DNA of 64,000 bases from Paraplanobispora takensis (GCF_016863195.1 NZ_BOOK01000027.1:101184-165183); one strand, 5' to 3'; shown: positions 50,246 to 59,104, counted from the stretch's first letter. The notes: a model not told the origin generated them from the letters alone. Made by a program: numbers and translations.

Positions 50246-50977
50246 CTACGCGAGCTCGCGGATCACATAGCGGGTGTGCGTCCCGTCCATCCACTCCCTG
50301 TCGAGCTCCCGGCCCGTCACCCGGCCGACGAGCGTCAGGAGCGAGGAGCGGCCCTCGGCCTCCGCCGGGCTGTAGCCGGCGTGGGCGAGGTCGACGAAGC
50401 CCCACCACTCCTCGGGGATGACGACGTCCTCGTATTCCTCGCCGCTTTCGATGCGGGCCTCCTCCCAGGCGAGGTACTCCCGGAACCCCGGCGGCAGCTC
50501 CGGGTCGTTCTCCCAGTCGGAGTCCAGCACGTCGAGCAGCAGTCCCTCCGTGTGGGGGTCGAGCGCGTCCCCCCACCGCTCCGCGGGCCCGGAGAGGGTG
50601 AACCCGGCGGTGCCGCGTCCGTCGGCGGCGTAGTGCAGCCTGCCTGGATCGTTGAAGTGCCAGCCCACCGCGAACGCCCGCCCGCCGTACGACAACTCCC
50701 GCGGGTCCCCGGCGCAGCCGTGGCCGCCGAGCCGGATGATCTGGATCCAGTCCCCGGTGAGCCTGCCGGCCCAGATCACCGCCGACTCGTAGCCGGGCGT
50801 CCACCCTTCAGACAGGGCCTGCCAGGTGCAGTCGGCGGAGTCGTCCACGTCCGCCACCGTCACGCCCATCCGGCGGGCGGCCTCCCACACCTCCAGACCC
50901 CGCACCCACACGGCCGTGAACCGTTCGCCCATGCCGTAGGAGCTCGCAAGATGCCAGAGCCGTTCTGACGATCGCAC
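50246..50977 (-). CDS. hypothetical protein, DUF6461-like
   Basis: A 243-residue acidic soluble protein with repeated Trp/Asp motifs (SEGWTPGYESAVIWAG, DWIQIIRLGG, GFVDLAHAGY). The pattern resembles the DUF6461 group of actinomycete proteins, by memory and with low certainty. GTG start. Monocistronic. Function unknown. Confidence 0.6.
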   Translation of the reverse strand: MRSSERLWHLASSYGMGERFTAVWVRGLEVWEAARRMGVTVADVDDSADCTWQALSEGWTPGYESAVIWAGRLTGDWIQIIRLGGHGCAGDPRELSYGGRAFAVGWHFNDPGRLHYAADGRGTAGFTLSGPAERWGDALDPHTEGLLLDVLDSDWENDPELPPGFREYLAWEEARIESGEEYEDVVIPEEWWGFVDLAHAGYSPAEAEGRSSLLTLVGRVTGRELDREWMDGTHTRYVIRELA

Positions 50978-51009
50978 GCCTTCTCTTCCTCTTCAGCAGC
51001 TGTGGATCA

Positions 51010-51114
51010 TCAATGATGCCGGGGTTTCCCCGGCCACAGGACGGCGGCGGTGACGATCGTGGAGACCACCAGCAGGACGCCCAGCAGGATTTCGAGGAAA
51101 ACGGTGATCGACAT
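51010..51114 (-). CDS. 34-residue small membrane protein
   Basis: A tiny protein made of one membrane helix (about 4-27) and a short basic tail. AAGGAGGG stands five bases before the ATG, an ideal ribosome site. Small hydrophobic proteins of this size are often real but seldom annotated. Function unknown. Confidence 0.5.
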   Translation of the reverse strand: MSITVFLEILLGVLLVVSTIVTAAVLWPGKPRHH

Positions 51115-51351
51115 CGGGCCCTCCTTCGCCCTCGTCGCGGGCACGTGACCGCGAGGACGAAGGTCTTCCCACACCCTCGTACCGAGGGCCGCCCCGCCGG
51201 GTCCGCCGGTCTTCGGGGACCGTGATGACGATCGGGGCGTCGGACGGCGGGTACTCCCCTCCGCTTCGATTCCACTATCCGCCCTGGTCAGGTGCCTGGT
51301 CAACCGCACCGGACACGATTCGGGGGTGGGCAGCATCCGGAGACTGGCCTA

Positions 51352-51444
51352 ACCTTGTGGTGAGGGGAGTACTTCCCAAGCGTCGCTCCGGTCAGTACGG
51401 ACGTCCCAGAACGTCCCCGGACGGCCACCCGTGAAGCACAGGGT
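51352..51444 (+). ncRNA. yybP-ykoY-like manganese riboswitch before terC
   Basis: GGGGAGTA (51364-51371) and GTCAGTAC (51391-51398) match the two conserved loops of the yybP-ykoY aptamer. ACCTTGTG (51352-51359) pairs with CACAGGGT (51437-51444) as an outer stem with one G-U pair. The gene after it is TerC-family, a typical regulon of this Mn2+ riboswitch. The 371-base gap 51115-51485 otherwise holds only the promoter. Confidence 0.7.
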
Positions 51445-51452
51445 GAAGGAGA

Positions 51453-51482
51453 CCTCGAACGATCGACCACGTTCGAGGAGGA
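51453..51482 (+). promoter_or_regulatory. expression-platform hairpin covering the terC ribosome site
   Basis: CCTCGAACG (51453-51461) pairs with CGTTCGAGG (51470-51478). The right arm includes the first half of the ribosome site GAGGAGGA before the terC ATG, so ligand binding upstream could control translation. Confidence 0.55.
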
Positions 51483-51485
51483 CCC

Positions 51486-52517
51486 ATGCCCGCCGTGGCG
51501 ACCCTGCCCGCAGCCGACATACAGACGATCGGCTCACCACAGATGTGGACCGTCACCGTGGTGGCCCTCGTGGCATTGCTGGCGGTGGACTTCTTCCTGA
51601 CACGGCGCCCGCACGAGGTGCGGATGCGCGAGGCGGTGGGCTGGTCGGTCTTCTACCTGATCCTGCCGATGATCTTCGGCGCCTACCTCTGGTCGGCCTT
51701 CGGGTCCGGCACCTCATTGGAGTTCTTCACCGGATACGTGGTGGAGAAGTCCCTGTCGGTGGACAACCTGTTCGTGTTCATGCTGCTGCTGGCCGCCTTC
51801 GCGGTCCCGTCCGCGCTGGCCCAGCGGGTCCTGCTGTACGGCATCATCGGGGCACTGGTCCTGCGTGCGATCTTCATCGCGCTGGGCGCGGCCGTCCTGC
51901 AGAGCGGCACCTGGGCGTTCCTGCTGTTCGGCGGGATCCTGATCCTCACCGCCGTGAAGATCCTCAGGGACGCGGTGAAAGGCACGGAGCAGGAGGTCGA
52001 CATCTCCTCCATGCGGACGGTCCGTCTGCTGCGGCGCTTCATGCCGGTCACCGACGACTACCGCGGCTCGCGCCTGATCGTCCGCGAGAACGGGCGCCGC
52101 GCCCTGACCCCGCTGGTGCTGGCCATCGTGGCCGTCTTCGCCACCGACATCGTGTTCGCCGTCGACTCGGTCCCGGCGGTGTACGGCGTGACGGAGGACC
52201 CCTTCCTCGTCTTCGCCACCAACGCCTTCGCCCTGCTGGGACTGCGGGCGCTCTATTTCGTGCTGCAGGGCGTCCTGACCAAGCTGCGGCACCTCAACCA
52301 CGGGCTCGGCCTCATCCTCGCCTTCATCGGGGTCAAGCTGGTCCTGCACTGGGCGCACGGCATCTGGACCTGGGTCCCGGAGATCCCCACCCTGCTCTCG
52401 CTGGGGGTCATCGTCGCGGTCCTGCTCACCGTCACGGCCACGAGCGTGTACGCCAACCACCGCGACGCGGAACCCGGCCTCCCGCCCGTCGAGGACGAGT
52501 CCCGCGCGACACGCTGA
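51486..52517 (+). CDS. TerC-family membrane protein, probable Mn2+ exporter or efflux partner
   Basis: A 343-residue protein with about nine membrane helices. TerC motifs are visible: FFTGYVVEKSLSVDNLFVF with the acidic residues in the helix, and VVAVFATDIVFAVDSVPAVY. TerC/Alx proteins move manganese, and the riboswitch-like leader fits that role. The C-terminal tail is charged and cytoplasmic. Monocistronic. Confidence 0.9.
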   Translation: MPAVATLPAADIQTIGSPQMWTVTVVALVALLAVDFFLTRRPHEVRMREAVGWSVFYLILPMIFGAYLWSAFGSGTSLEFFTGYVVEKSLSVDNLFVFMLLLAAFAVPSALAQRVLLYGIIGALVLRAIFIALGAAVLQSGTWAFLLFGGILILTAVKILRDAVKGTEQEVDISSMRTVRLLRRFMPVTDDYRGSRLIVRENGRRALTPLVLAIVAVFATDIVFAVDSVPAVYGVTEDPFLVFATNAFALLGLRALYFVLQGVLTKLRHLNHGLGLILAFIGVKLVLHWAHGIWTWVPEIPTLLSLGVIVAVLLTVTATSVYANHRDAEPGLPPVEDESRATR

Positions 52518-52557
52518 GCCTTCCGGGCGTCCGGGTCCCCGGGCGTCCGGGGCTCCC

Positions 52558-52625
52558 GGGTCACGCCTCCGAGCGGGTCACGCCTCCGAGCGGGTCACGC
52601 CTCCGAGCGGGTCACGCCTCCGAGC
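52558..52625. repeat. four 17-bp tandem repeats at the merR gene 3' end
   Basis: GGGTCACGCCTCCGAGC is repeated four times without a gap. The last copy contains the final codons and stop of the MerR gene; the other three are downstream copies that each repeat that stop. Confidence 0.8.
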
Positions 52626-53388
52626 GCCGGACCCGCTCCACATAGGCGACCAGGGCGGTCATCCGGTCGACGGGCCAGGGCAGGTTCCGGCTGATCTCGG
52701 TGCCGTTGTCCCGCCACATCCGCCGGGCGGCGGCCCTGGTCCGCTCCCCGGCCTCGCCGTCGGCGTGGAACCGGTCCGCCAGCGCGTCCCAGCGCGCGAC
52801 CAGTGCCCGGACCCGCGGATCGTCGGCCGGGGTGCCGGCCTGCGCGTGACCCAGGAGCTCCTCCACCAGCCCGGCCCACCGGAGCTTGGCCTCCTCCACG
52901 CCCTCGGGACCCAGCGCGGCCCTGCGCTCGGCCAGCTGCTCCTGCTGCTCCCGGGTGAGATAGGCATCGAACATCGACATCATCTCCAAAGTCGCCATGA
53001 ACTGCTCCGGACCGGGCATCGACTCCTCGTCGATCCGGCACAACAACCCGCGGACCTCCTGCGTGAGCCGATGGATCCGCCCGGCCTGCTCCTCCAGGTC
53101 GCGGAGCTGTACGGCCAGCAGCGCGCGCATCGTGTCCAGGTCGTCGGCCGGATCCGCGAGCACCTCGGCGATCTTCTCCAGCGGCAGGCCGAGCGCACGC
53201 AGCGCACGCACCCGATACAGCCGCCGCACGTCGTCCCCGGTGTAACGGCGGTGCCCCGAGGCGGTGCGCTCACCGGCCCGCAGCAGACCGATCTCGTCGT
53301 AGTGGTACAGCGCGCGCACGGTCAGCCCGCTCGCCCGCGCCAGCTCTCCGATGCTCCACCGACGTCCGGCGGTTTCCTTCCCGGCCAC
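52612..53388 (-). CDS. MerR-family regulator with TipAS-like effector domain
   Basis: A 258-residue protein: MerR wHTH (WSIGELARASGLTVRALYHY, GERTASGHRRYTGDDVRRLY), a coiled-coil dimer helix to about 125, then a helical TipAS-like domain (MFDAYLTREQQEQL near 136-149). TipAL regulators respond to thiopeptide or other hydrophobic drugs. GTG start. No obvious target gene is adjacent. Confidence 0.85.
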   Translation of the reverse strand: MAGKETAGRRWSIGELARASGLTVRALYHYDEIGLLRAGERTASGHRRYTGDDVRRLYRVRALRALGLPLEKIAEVLADPADDLDTMRALLAVQLRDLEEQAGRIHRLTQEVRGLLCRIDEESMPGPEQFMATLEMMSMFDAYLTREQQEQLAERRAALGPEGVEEAKLRWAGLVEELLGHAQAGTPADDPRVRALVARWDALADRFHADGEAGERTRAAARRMWRDNGTEISRNLPWPVDRMTALVAYVERVRRSEA

Positions 53389-53526
53389 GGCGCCAACGCT
53401 AGAACCTCCCGTCGCGGAGGGTTCAAGCCCCTGCCGGTCGCGTTCCGGTCGCTACGCGCTCCGGCCGGTCACCTCGTGGTGCGCCTTGATCCACCGCCTC
53501 CGGGGACCGGCTCCCCGTGGTGCATC

Positions 53527-54399
53527 ATGGTGCCTATGGTGGCCGGTGACGGGGACGGCTGGGCCCAATGCGAGCGAGGGCATCGGCACTGGGGCGTGCA
53601 CGGGGCGGCCGGGCTGCTCGCCGTGCACCACGACCCCGGCGGTACGGCGCACATCCTGATGCAGAAACGCTCCCTGTGGAGTCATCACGGCGGCACCTGG
53701 GGCCTGCCCGGAGGCGCCCGTGACAGCCACGAGGACTCCATCACCAGCGCGCTCCGCGAGGCCCGCGAGGAGGCCGCGCTGCACGGGGACGGCCTGCGCG
53801 TGCAGGGCGTCTACACCGACGACCACGGCGGCTGGTCCTTCGAGACCGTGATCGCCGAGGCGGAGGGGCTGCTGCCCGCCGCCCCGGCCAACGGCGAGAG
53901 CACCGATCTGCGCTGGCTGCCCCTGTCCGAGGTCGCCTCCCGCAAGCTCCATCCCGGTTTCGCCGAGACCTGGCCCGCCGTCAGCCTGGCGCTCCGCCCG
54001 CTGGTGATCGTCCTCGACACCGCCAATATCGTCGGCGCCCGCGCCGAGCACGGCTGGTGGCGGGACCGCGCCGGGGCCACCGTCAAGCTGATGGCCGAGG
54101 TCGGCGCCCTGGCCGCGGCCGGTCTGTGCGGTCTCCCCGGCTCCCCGCCCGCGCCGGCCCGCTGGTTCCCGATGATCATGATGGTGGTGGAGGGCGCCGC
54201 CCGCGCGGTGGAGCCGCTGCCCGGTGTCACCCTGCTGAAGGCCTCCGGCAGCGGCGACGACGCCATCGTGCGCGCCGTACAGGACACCCGCCCCTGGGAG
54301 CGCGTCCTCGTCGTCACCGCCGACCGCGCCCTGCGCGAGCGCGTCACCGGTCACGGCGCCGACGTCGCCGGACCCGGCTGGCTGCTGGCGCAGCTCTGA
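53527..54399 (+). CDS. Nudix hydrolase fused to an NYN/PIN-like domain
   Basis: A 290-residue protein. Residues 20-150 are a Nudix domain with box GARDSHE (63-69) and REAREEAAL (77-85; the usual Gly is Ala). Residues 158-290 match an NYN/PIN-like nuclease fold: VIVLDTANIVGA with Asp164 and Asn167, then ASGSGDDAIVRA and VVTADRALRERV with further Asp residues. The combination suggests turnover of a nucleotide or RNA product. No ribosome site is clear; the message may be leaderless. Confidence 0.75.
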   Translation: MVPMVAGDGDGWAQCERGHRHWGVHGAAGLLAVHHDPGGTAHILMQKRSLWSHHGGTWGLPGGARDSHEDSITSALREAREEAALHGDGLRVQGVYTDDHGGWSFETVIAEAEGLLPAAPANGESTDLRWLPLSEVASRKLHPGFAETWPAVSLALRPLVIVLDTANIVGARAEHGWWRDRAGATVKLMAEVGALAAAGLCGLPGSPPAPARWFPMIMMVVEGAARAVEPLPGVTLLKASGSGDDAIVRAVQDTRPWERVLVVTADRALRERVTGHGADVAGPGWLLAQL

Positions 54400-54422
54400 G
54401 GCCGCGGCCGGGAGGCCGTCGA

Positions 54423-54438
54423 TGTTCCACGTGGAACA
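54423..54438. other. parS-like centromere site
   Basis: TGTTCCACGTGGAACA is a perfect 16-bp palindrome that fits the bacterial parS consensus TGTTNCACGTGNAACA. It lies in an intergenic region 23 bases after the Nudix-NYN stop. Actinomycete chromosomes carry many parS sites near the origin; no parA/parB genes are in the window. Confidence 0.75.
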
Positions 54439-54516
54439 TGCGCATAACGGGTTGCATATGGAACGTCTCGGGATGGCGGACAACCGTGGCCAGTCCGACG
54501 ACCTGACGTTACGATC

Positions 54517-55236
54517 ATGTTCATCCGTTCCGAGCCGCCCCGGAGACCGAACGTGGGCCACCCGCTGCAGTACGGCCGGCCCCCGAAAGGCGAGACCAGC
54601 CGGGGGGTGGCCGTCATCGTCCTGGTGGCCGCCGGTTTCCTCATCGCGGCGATCATGATCGTGGTCGCCGTGCTGAACCCGCCTGCCGCGACGCGGAACG
54701 GCGCGGCGGCCCCTTCCGCCACGGGCGCTCCGGGCGCGGAGCCGTCGGAGGAGGAGCTGCGGCAGACCGCCCAGACGGCGTTCGACGCCTACGCCTCCGG
54801 GGACTCCGGCGCGTTCTGGGACCTGTGGACCACCGAGTCCCAGGCGCTGATCACGCGGGAGGAGTACGTCCGCCTGTTCCAGCTCTGCCCGCAGACCGTC
54901 TCCGGCGTGTCGTTCACCATCACCGACACCACGATCACCGGTGAGACCGCCCTGGTCACGGCCACCCGCGCGGGCGACCCCACCGCCTACGACTACGACT
55001 TCGCCTACGAGAACGGCTCGTGGCGGTACATCGTGCCGCCGCAGGAGGCGCAGGCCTACCAGACCAAGAACGTCGACCAGATCGTCCAGGAACGCCGGGC
55101 CGCCGGGGCCTGCGGCACTCCCGGAGGCACTCCGGGGGCCACCGCGCCGCCCAGTGCACCGCCCACCGGCCCCGGGACCGGCGCTCCCAGCGTCGGGCCC
55201 GATCCCGCGCCCAGCGCCGATCCCCCGCCCGGCTGA
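54517..55236 (+). CDS. membrane-anchored extracellular protein, NTF2-like
   Basis: A 239-residue protein. A short cytoplasmic tail is followed by one membrane helix (about 30-53), a Ser/Ala/Pro linker, an NTF2- or DUF4878-like domain at 75-190 (TAFDAYASGDSGAFWDLW, ITREEYVRLF, NGSWRYIVPP) and a Pro-rich end. Such proteins sit outside the membrane with unknown ligand. Its last codons are repeated downstream. Confidence 0.65.
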   Translation: MFIRSEPPRRPNVGHPLQYGRPPKGETSRGVAVIVLVAAGFLIAAIMIVVAVLNPPAATRNGAAAPSATGAPGAEPSEEELRQTAQTAFDAYASGDSGAFWDLWTTESQALITREEYVRLFQLCPQTVSGVSFTITDTTITGETALVTATRAGDPTAYDYDFAYENGSWRYIVPPQEAQAYQTKNVDQIVQERRAAGACGTPGGTPGATAPPSAPPTGPGTGAPSVGPDPAPSADPPPG

Positions 55237-55270
55237 GCCCCCGCCCGGCTGAGCCCCCCGCCCGGCTGAG
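55222..55270. repeat. three tandem copies of the gene-end sequence
   Basis: CCCCGCCCGGCTGAG occurs three times in a row; the first copy contains the stop of the membrane-anchored protein gene. It parallels the 17-bp repeats at the end of the MerR gene. Confidence 0.7.
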
Positions 55271-55331
55271 CCCGATCGCGGGAGGCCGGTCGCAGGAGGC
55301 CGGTCGCGGGAGACCGCTTACCGGGGACCGC

Positions 55332-55940
55332 TCACAGGAGGCCGGTCAGACGCCCGAGAACGCCGGACTCGATGATGATCACCATGCCGATGACGATGAA
55401 GACGACGGGCACGAGCCAGTGCCCGGACCGCTCGACCACGGCGATCACCGCCTTGTGCGAGCCGAGCCACGACCCGGCCGCGCACCAGACCGCGATCAGG
55501 ACCGCGAAGACGGCCACGGTGACCAGGCTCGCGCCGAGACCGACGGTGCGGAACAGCGGGGTGTAGACGGAGATGTTGTCGGCGCCGTTGGCGACGGTGA
55601 TCCCCGCCACCGACAGCAGACCGGTCGCCGCCGGCGGGGCCTGTTCACCGTCGCCGCCGCGCAGGGCCCCGGCCAGGTTCCACAGGCCGAGCCCGAGAGG
55701 GACCAGGCCGAGCAGTCCGATCCACTCGTCGGGGACGACGGTCAGGCCGAGCGCCGCCACGGCCGAGACCACCACGAGCAGCGCGACGCCCGCGTACTGA
55801 CCGGTGACGATCTGCCAGGGGCGGGGCCGGCCGGAGGCGCGGAAGGACAGGAACAGCACGGTCAGGATGATGAGGTCGTCGACATTGGTCCCGGCGAAAA
55901 CGGCGACGGCCGTCGCGGCCGTTCCCGGAAGGTCGTCCAT
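55332..55940 (-). CDS. CadD-family cadmium resistance-type transporter
   Basis: A 202-residue protein with five to six membrane helices. The N-terminal FAGTNVDDLIILTVLF and the later GITVANGADNISVYTPLF, each with paired Asn/Asp, match the two repeats of CadD-type (LysE superfamily) transporters. It may export Cd2+ or another cation. Monocistronic, with no CadC-type regulator nearby. Confidence 0.85.
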   Translation of the reverse strand: MDDLPGTAATAVAVFAGTNVDDLIILTVLFLSFRASGRPRPWQIVTGQYAGVALLVVVSAVAALGLTVVPDEWIGLLGLVPLGLGLWNLAGALRGGDGEQAPPAATGLLSVAGITVANGADNISVYTPLFRTVGLGASLVTVAVFAVLIAVWCAAGSWLGSHKAVIAVVERSGHWLVPVVFIVIGMVIIIESGVLGRLTGLL

Positions 55941-55985
55941 CACCGGTCAGCGTAGAGGAACCCGCCCCCGGGCCGGGACGCGGTC

Positions 55986-56360
55986 CTAGCTGGAGGGCGC
56001 GGCCGCCAGTGCCTCCTCGACCGTGGGGAACACCGGCAGGCGGGAGGCGACCCCGGTGATCCACAGGACCCGGGCCGTGCTCGACTCCACCGCCACCAGC
56101 GCCAGCCACCCGCCCTCGTCCGTGGCGCGCTTCCAGCACGAGGCCAGCAGCCCCGTGGCCCGGGAGTCGAGGAAGTCGGCCTCCAGCAGGTTCACGACGA
56201 GGTTCGGGCCGAACCGGGCGAACGCCTGGTCGAAGAAGTCCATGGCCAGGTCGTGCGTGGTGTAGTCAAGGGTTCCCTTGACCGCCAGAACGCCGACGCC
56301 CTCGCCGCCGGTGGCGGTGAACCGGGTCGTGGCGGTCAGGATATGGAGGTCGGACATCAT
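55986..56360 (-). CDS. STAS-domain anti-sigma factor antagonist
   Basis: A 124-residue STAS protein: VLAVKGTLDYTTHDLA, LVVNLLEADFLDSRATGLLA with the phosphorylatable Ser66, and a final helix EEALAAA. It starts inside the end of the phosphatase gene (ATGA-type overlap), so it is probably dephosphorylated by that enzyme and then frees a sigma factor by binding an RsbW-like kinase encoded elsewhere. Confidence 0.85.
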   Translation of the reverse strand: MMSDLHILTATTRFTATGGEGVGVLAVKGTLDYTTHDLAMDFFDQAFARFGPNLVVNLLEADFLDSRATGLLASCWKRATDEGGWLALVAVESSTARVLWITGVASRLPVFPTVEEALAAAPSS

Positions 56361-57949
56361 GGCACTTCCGGGCTGTCGGGTCGGAGATGGGCGACCAGGA
56401 TGCAGGTGTCGTCGCTGGTGTTGCTGGGCACCAGCACGCTCATCACCGCGGCCAGCCGGTCGGCGGGCGCCGCCCGCACCGCCTCGGCGATGCTCTCGCC
56501 GAGCAGGTCCAGGCCCTCGAAGAGGTCGCGGCCCGGGAGCTCGATGAGACCGTCGGTGAACATCACGACCAGGTCGTCGGGCTGGAGCCGTACCTGCGCC
56601 GCGCTGTAGGTCACGTCATCGAAGACCCCGAGCAGCACGCCGGGGTGGAGCAGCCGGTGCACTTGGGAGCCGCGGACCAGCAGCATGGGCGGGTGTCCGG
56701 CGTGGGTGAAGGTGAGCGTGCGGTCCTTCGCCCGGAAGCGGGCGACGACGGCGGTGGCGAGCACGTCGGGACGGATGCGGCGCAGGAGCCGGTTCAGCGT
56801 CACCAGGATCCGGTCGGGACCCTGGTCCGCGAAGCCCAGCCCGGTGATCGCGTGGCGGAGCTTGGCCATCGCGGCGGCGGCGGCCAGGCCGCTCCCGGCG
56901 ACGTCGCCCACGGCGAGCAGCGCCTCGTCGTCGCTCAGCGGGATCGCCTGGTACCAGTCGCCGCCCAGCGGAGCGGTCTCGGCCGTGTCGTAGCGCACGG
57001 CCACCCGCAGGGCGGGCAGGGAGAGGATCTCCTCCTGCGCGGGCATGATGATGTGCTGCAGCTCGGCGGCGAGCCGTGACTCCTCCTCCAGCCGCTGCCG
57101 GGCGTCGGCGAGCTGGTGGGTGGTGCGCCGCCAGTCGGTGACGTCCTGCATCAGGCCGTAGATCTCCACTGCCCCGCCCGCGGCGTCCCGGCTGACCTCG
57201 GCCATGTTGCGGATGACGCGGTACTCGTCGCCGATGAGGACCCGCAGCTCGTATTCGTAGGAGGTGCCCCCGTCGTCGAAGGCGGCCACCGCCTGATCGA
57301 CGATCGTCAGGTCCTCGGGGTGGGTGATGGCGCGGTACTGCTCCAGGTCGAGCGGCCCGTCGGCCGGATCCCGCCGGTGCATGCGGTAGAGCTGGTCGGA
57401 CCAGTCGACCTCGCCGGTGACCAGGTTCCAGCGGCCCCAGCCCAGGTTGCCCAGGCGCTCGGTGCTGGCCAGGCGCGCCGCGATCCGCTCCTCCTCGTCG
57501 TCGTGGGTCCACGTGACGAGCAGCCCGCCGTGGACCCTGGCGACTCTGAGGGTGTACGTCGAGCGGTGGGGAACGCCCTCGGTGGCCTCCGTGTGGACGT
57601 ACTGGGGGATGTCCTCGGGCTCGCCGGTCTCCAGGACGCGCAGGTAGGCCTCGCGCAGAGAGCTGCCCTCCGTGGGAGGGTAGGCTCCGAAGGCGCGCAT
57701 CCCGATCAGGTCCTTGCCGGTCCGGCCGTGGACGTCCCGCGCGTCCGGGCTGACCGCCCGGATCTCGAAGTCGAGGATCTCTCCGGCCTCGTCACGGATC
57801 GGCACCTCCCAGGCGGCGTGCGCCGTGATGCCGTCCAGCAGGGCCTGTATCGTCGCGACGGTCTCCGGCTCGAAGCCTGGCGGATCCGCCGGGCCTCCCG
57901 ATGGCAGGATCATGAGAGTCGGCCCGGGAATGTGATCGCCTCCGCTCAT
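56357..57949 (-). CDS. PAS-domain PP2C (SpoIIE-type) phosphatase
   Basis: A 530-residue protein: two PAS-like domains (about 30-150 and 160-275), a coiled linker and a SpoIIE-type PP2C domain (about 300-520) with GGDWYQ near 328, LAVGDVAGSGL, TFTHAGHPP and VMFTDGLIE. It should sense a small ligand or redox state through PAS and dephosphorylate a STAS protein; the coupled downstream STAS gene is the obvious substrate. Confidence 0.9.
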   Translation of the reverse strand: MSGGDHIPGPTLMILPSGGPADPPGFEPETVATIQALLDGITAHAAWEVPIRDEAGEILDFEIRAVSPDARDVHGRTGKDLIGMRAFGAYPPTEGSSLREAYLRVLETGEPEDIPQYVHTEATEGVPHRSTYTLRVARVHGGLLVTWTHDDEEERIAARLASTERLGNLGWGRWNLVTGEVDWSDQLYRMHRRDPADGPLDLEQYRAITHPEDLTIVDQAVAAFDDGGTSYEYELRVLIGDEYRVIRNMAEVSRDAAGGAVEIYGLMQDVTDWRRTTHQLADARQRLEEESRLAAELQHIIMPAQEEILSLPALRVAVRYDTAETAPLGGDWYQAIPLSDDEALLAVGDVAGSGLAAAAAMAKLRHAITGLGFADQGPDRILVTLNRLLRRIRPDVLATAVVARFRAKDRTLTFTHAGHPPMLLVRGSQVHRLLHPGVLLGVFDDVTYSAAQVRLQPDDLVVMFTDGLIELPGRDLFEGLDLLGESIAEAVRAAPADRLAAVMSVLVPSNTSDDTCILVAHLRPDSPEVP

Positions 57950-58153
57950 GACCGCCAGCCCCTTTCATGGGACCCGCTCCCCAAGGGTGACACATAGAGG
58001 AGATCGTTTTAACATCTCGTGACGTCGTCTGCCGTGTTGAGGATAAATCCTCCGGCCGGATGCGCCGGCCGGATGCGCCGACCGGTACGGCGGGCCCGGT
58101 GATGGGCGTGATCGGTTTGCCGGGCGGTACGGACCCCCGCATACCATTCACCG

Positions 58154-59023
58154 GTGGAGGTTCTGGAGCCGGAAGTGTGGCGGGCGCGGGCGCAGGCCCA
58201 CCGGCGGCGGGTCGAGGCGTGGACGGCGCCCCACCTGGCGCGCCGGGCGCGGGGCGAGACCCATCCCGTCGAGGACTTCCTGTTCACCTACTACGGATAC
58301 CGGCCCGCGCGGCTGCAGCAGTGGCACCCCGGTGCCGGGGTGGTGCTGGAGGGGGCCCGCGACCTCGGCCGCGACTACGTCGACACTTCCGAGGGAGCCA
58401 CGCTCGACACCGCGGCGCTGATGGACAGGCGCGGCGCCACCGTCGAGTGGGCCGCGCGGCTGCTGGCCGCCACCGCGGAACGTCCGGCGCACTTCGGCTG
58501 CTTCGGCCTGCACGAGTGGGCGATGGTCTACCGGACGACGGAGATACGGCACGAGTCCTGGCCGCTGCGGCTCAGCGGGGAGGAGATCGCCCGGGTCGTG
58601 GAGGAACGCGGCGTTCGGTGCAGCCATTTCGACGCCTTCCGCTTCTTCACCCCCGAGGCGCGCCCGCTCAACGTGCTGCAGCCGACACGGCAGCGGCAGC
58701 ACGAACTGGAGCAGCCGGGCTGCCTGCACGCCAACATGGACCTGTACAAGTGGGCGTACAAGCTGTCGCCGCTGGTGAGCAGCGAGCTGGTCGCCGACTG
58801 CTTCATGCTGGCCCGTGACATCCGCGCGGTGGACATGCGGGCCGCGCCTTACGACCTGAGCGCGCTCGGCTACCGGGCGATCCGGATCGAGACACCCGAG
58901 GGACGGGCCGAGTACGCCGCCGAGCAGCGGGGCTTCGCCGAACAGGCCCGGGTGCACCGGCGACGCCTGCTGGAGGTGTGCGAACGCCTCCTGGCCGGCG
59001 CCGCCGTCCCCGGTCCCCGCTGA
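58154..59023 (+). CDS. conserved actinobacterial protein annotated as 3-methyladenine DNA glycosylase
   Basis: A 289-residue soluble protein with HPVEDFLFTYYGYRPARLQQ, HFGCFGLHEWAMVYR, CSHFDAFRFFTPEARPLN and QPGCLHANMDLYKWAYKL. Actinomycete homologues usually carry the name 3-methyladenine DNA glycosylase, but I see no helix-hairpin-helix or AAG motif, so the name is doubtful. The GTG start has no clear ribosome site and may be leaderless. Confidence 0.65.
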   Translation: MEVLEPEVWRARAQAHRRRVEAWTAPHLARRARGETHPVEDFLFTYYGYRPARLQQWHPGAGVVLEGARDLGRDYVDTSEGATLDTAALMDRRGATVEWAARLLAATAERPAHFGCFGLHEWAMVYRTTEIRHESWPLRLSGEEIARVVEERGVRCSHFDAFRFFTPEARPLNVLQPTRQRQHELEQPGCLHANMDLYKWAYKLSPLVSSELVADCFMLARDIRAVDMRAAPYDLSALGYRAIRIETPEGRAEYAAEQRGFAEQARVHRRRLLEVCERLLAGAAVPGPR

Positions 59024-59104
59024 CCGCGCCGGGCCCCCGGCGCCTGCAGAGCGCTGGTCCGGTCCCGGCACGGCCTCACGCGACGTCCGCGCTCTGGGCG
59101 GTCA

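Noticed and set aside
52558..52625. Regular repeats that might suggest a CRISPR array
   Set aside because: The 17-bp units are directly adjacent with no spacers and overlap a gene end; they are simple tandem repeats.
58154..59023. Confident DNA glycosylase function
   Set aside because: The common database-style name is not backed by visible glycosylase motifs, so function is left open.
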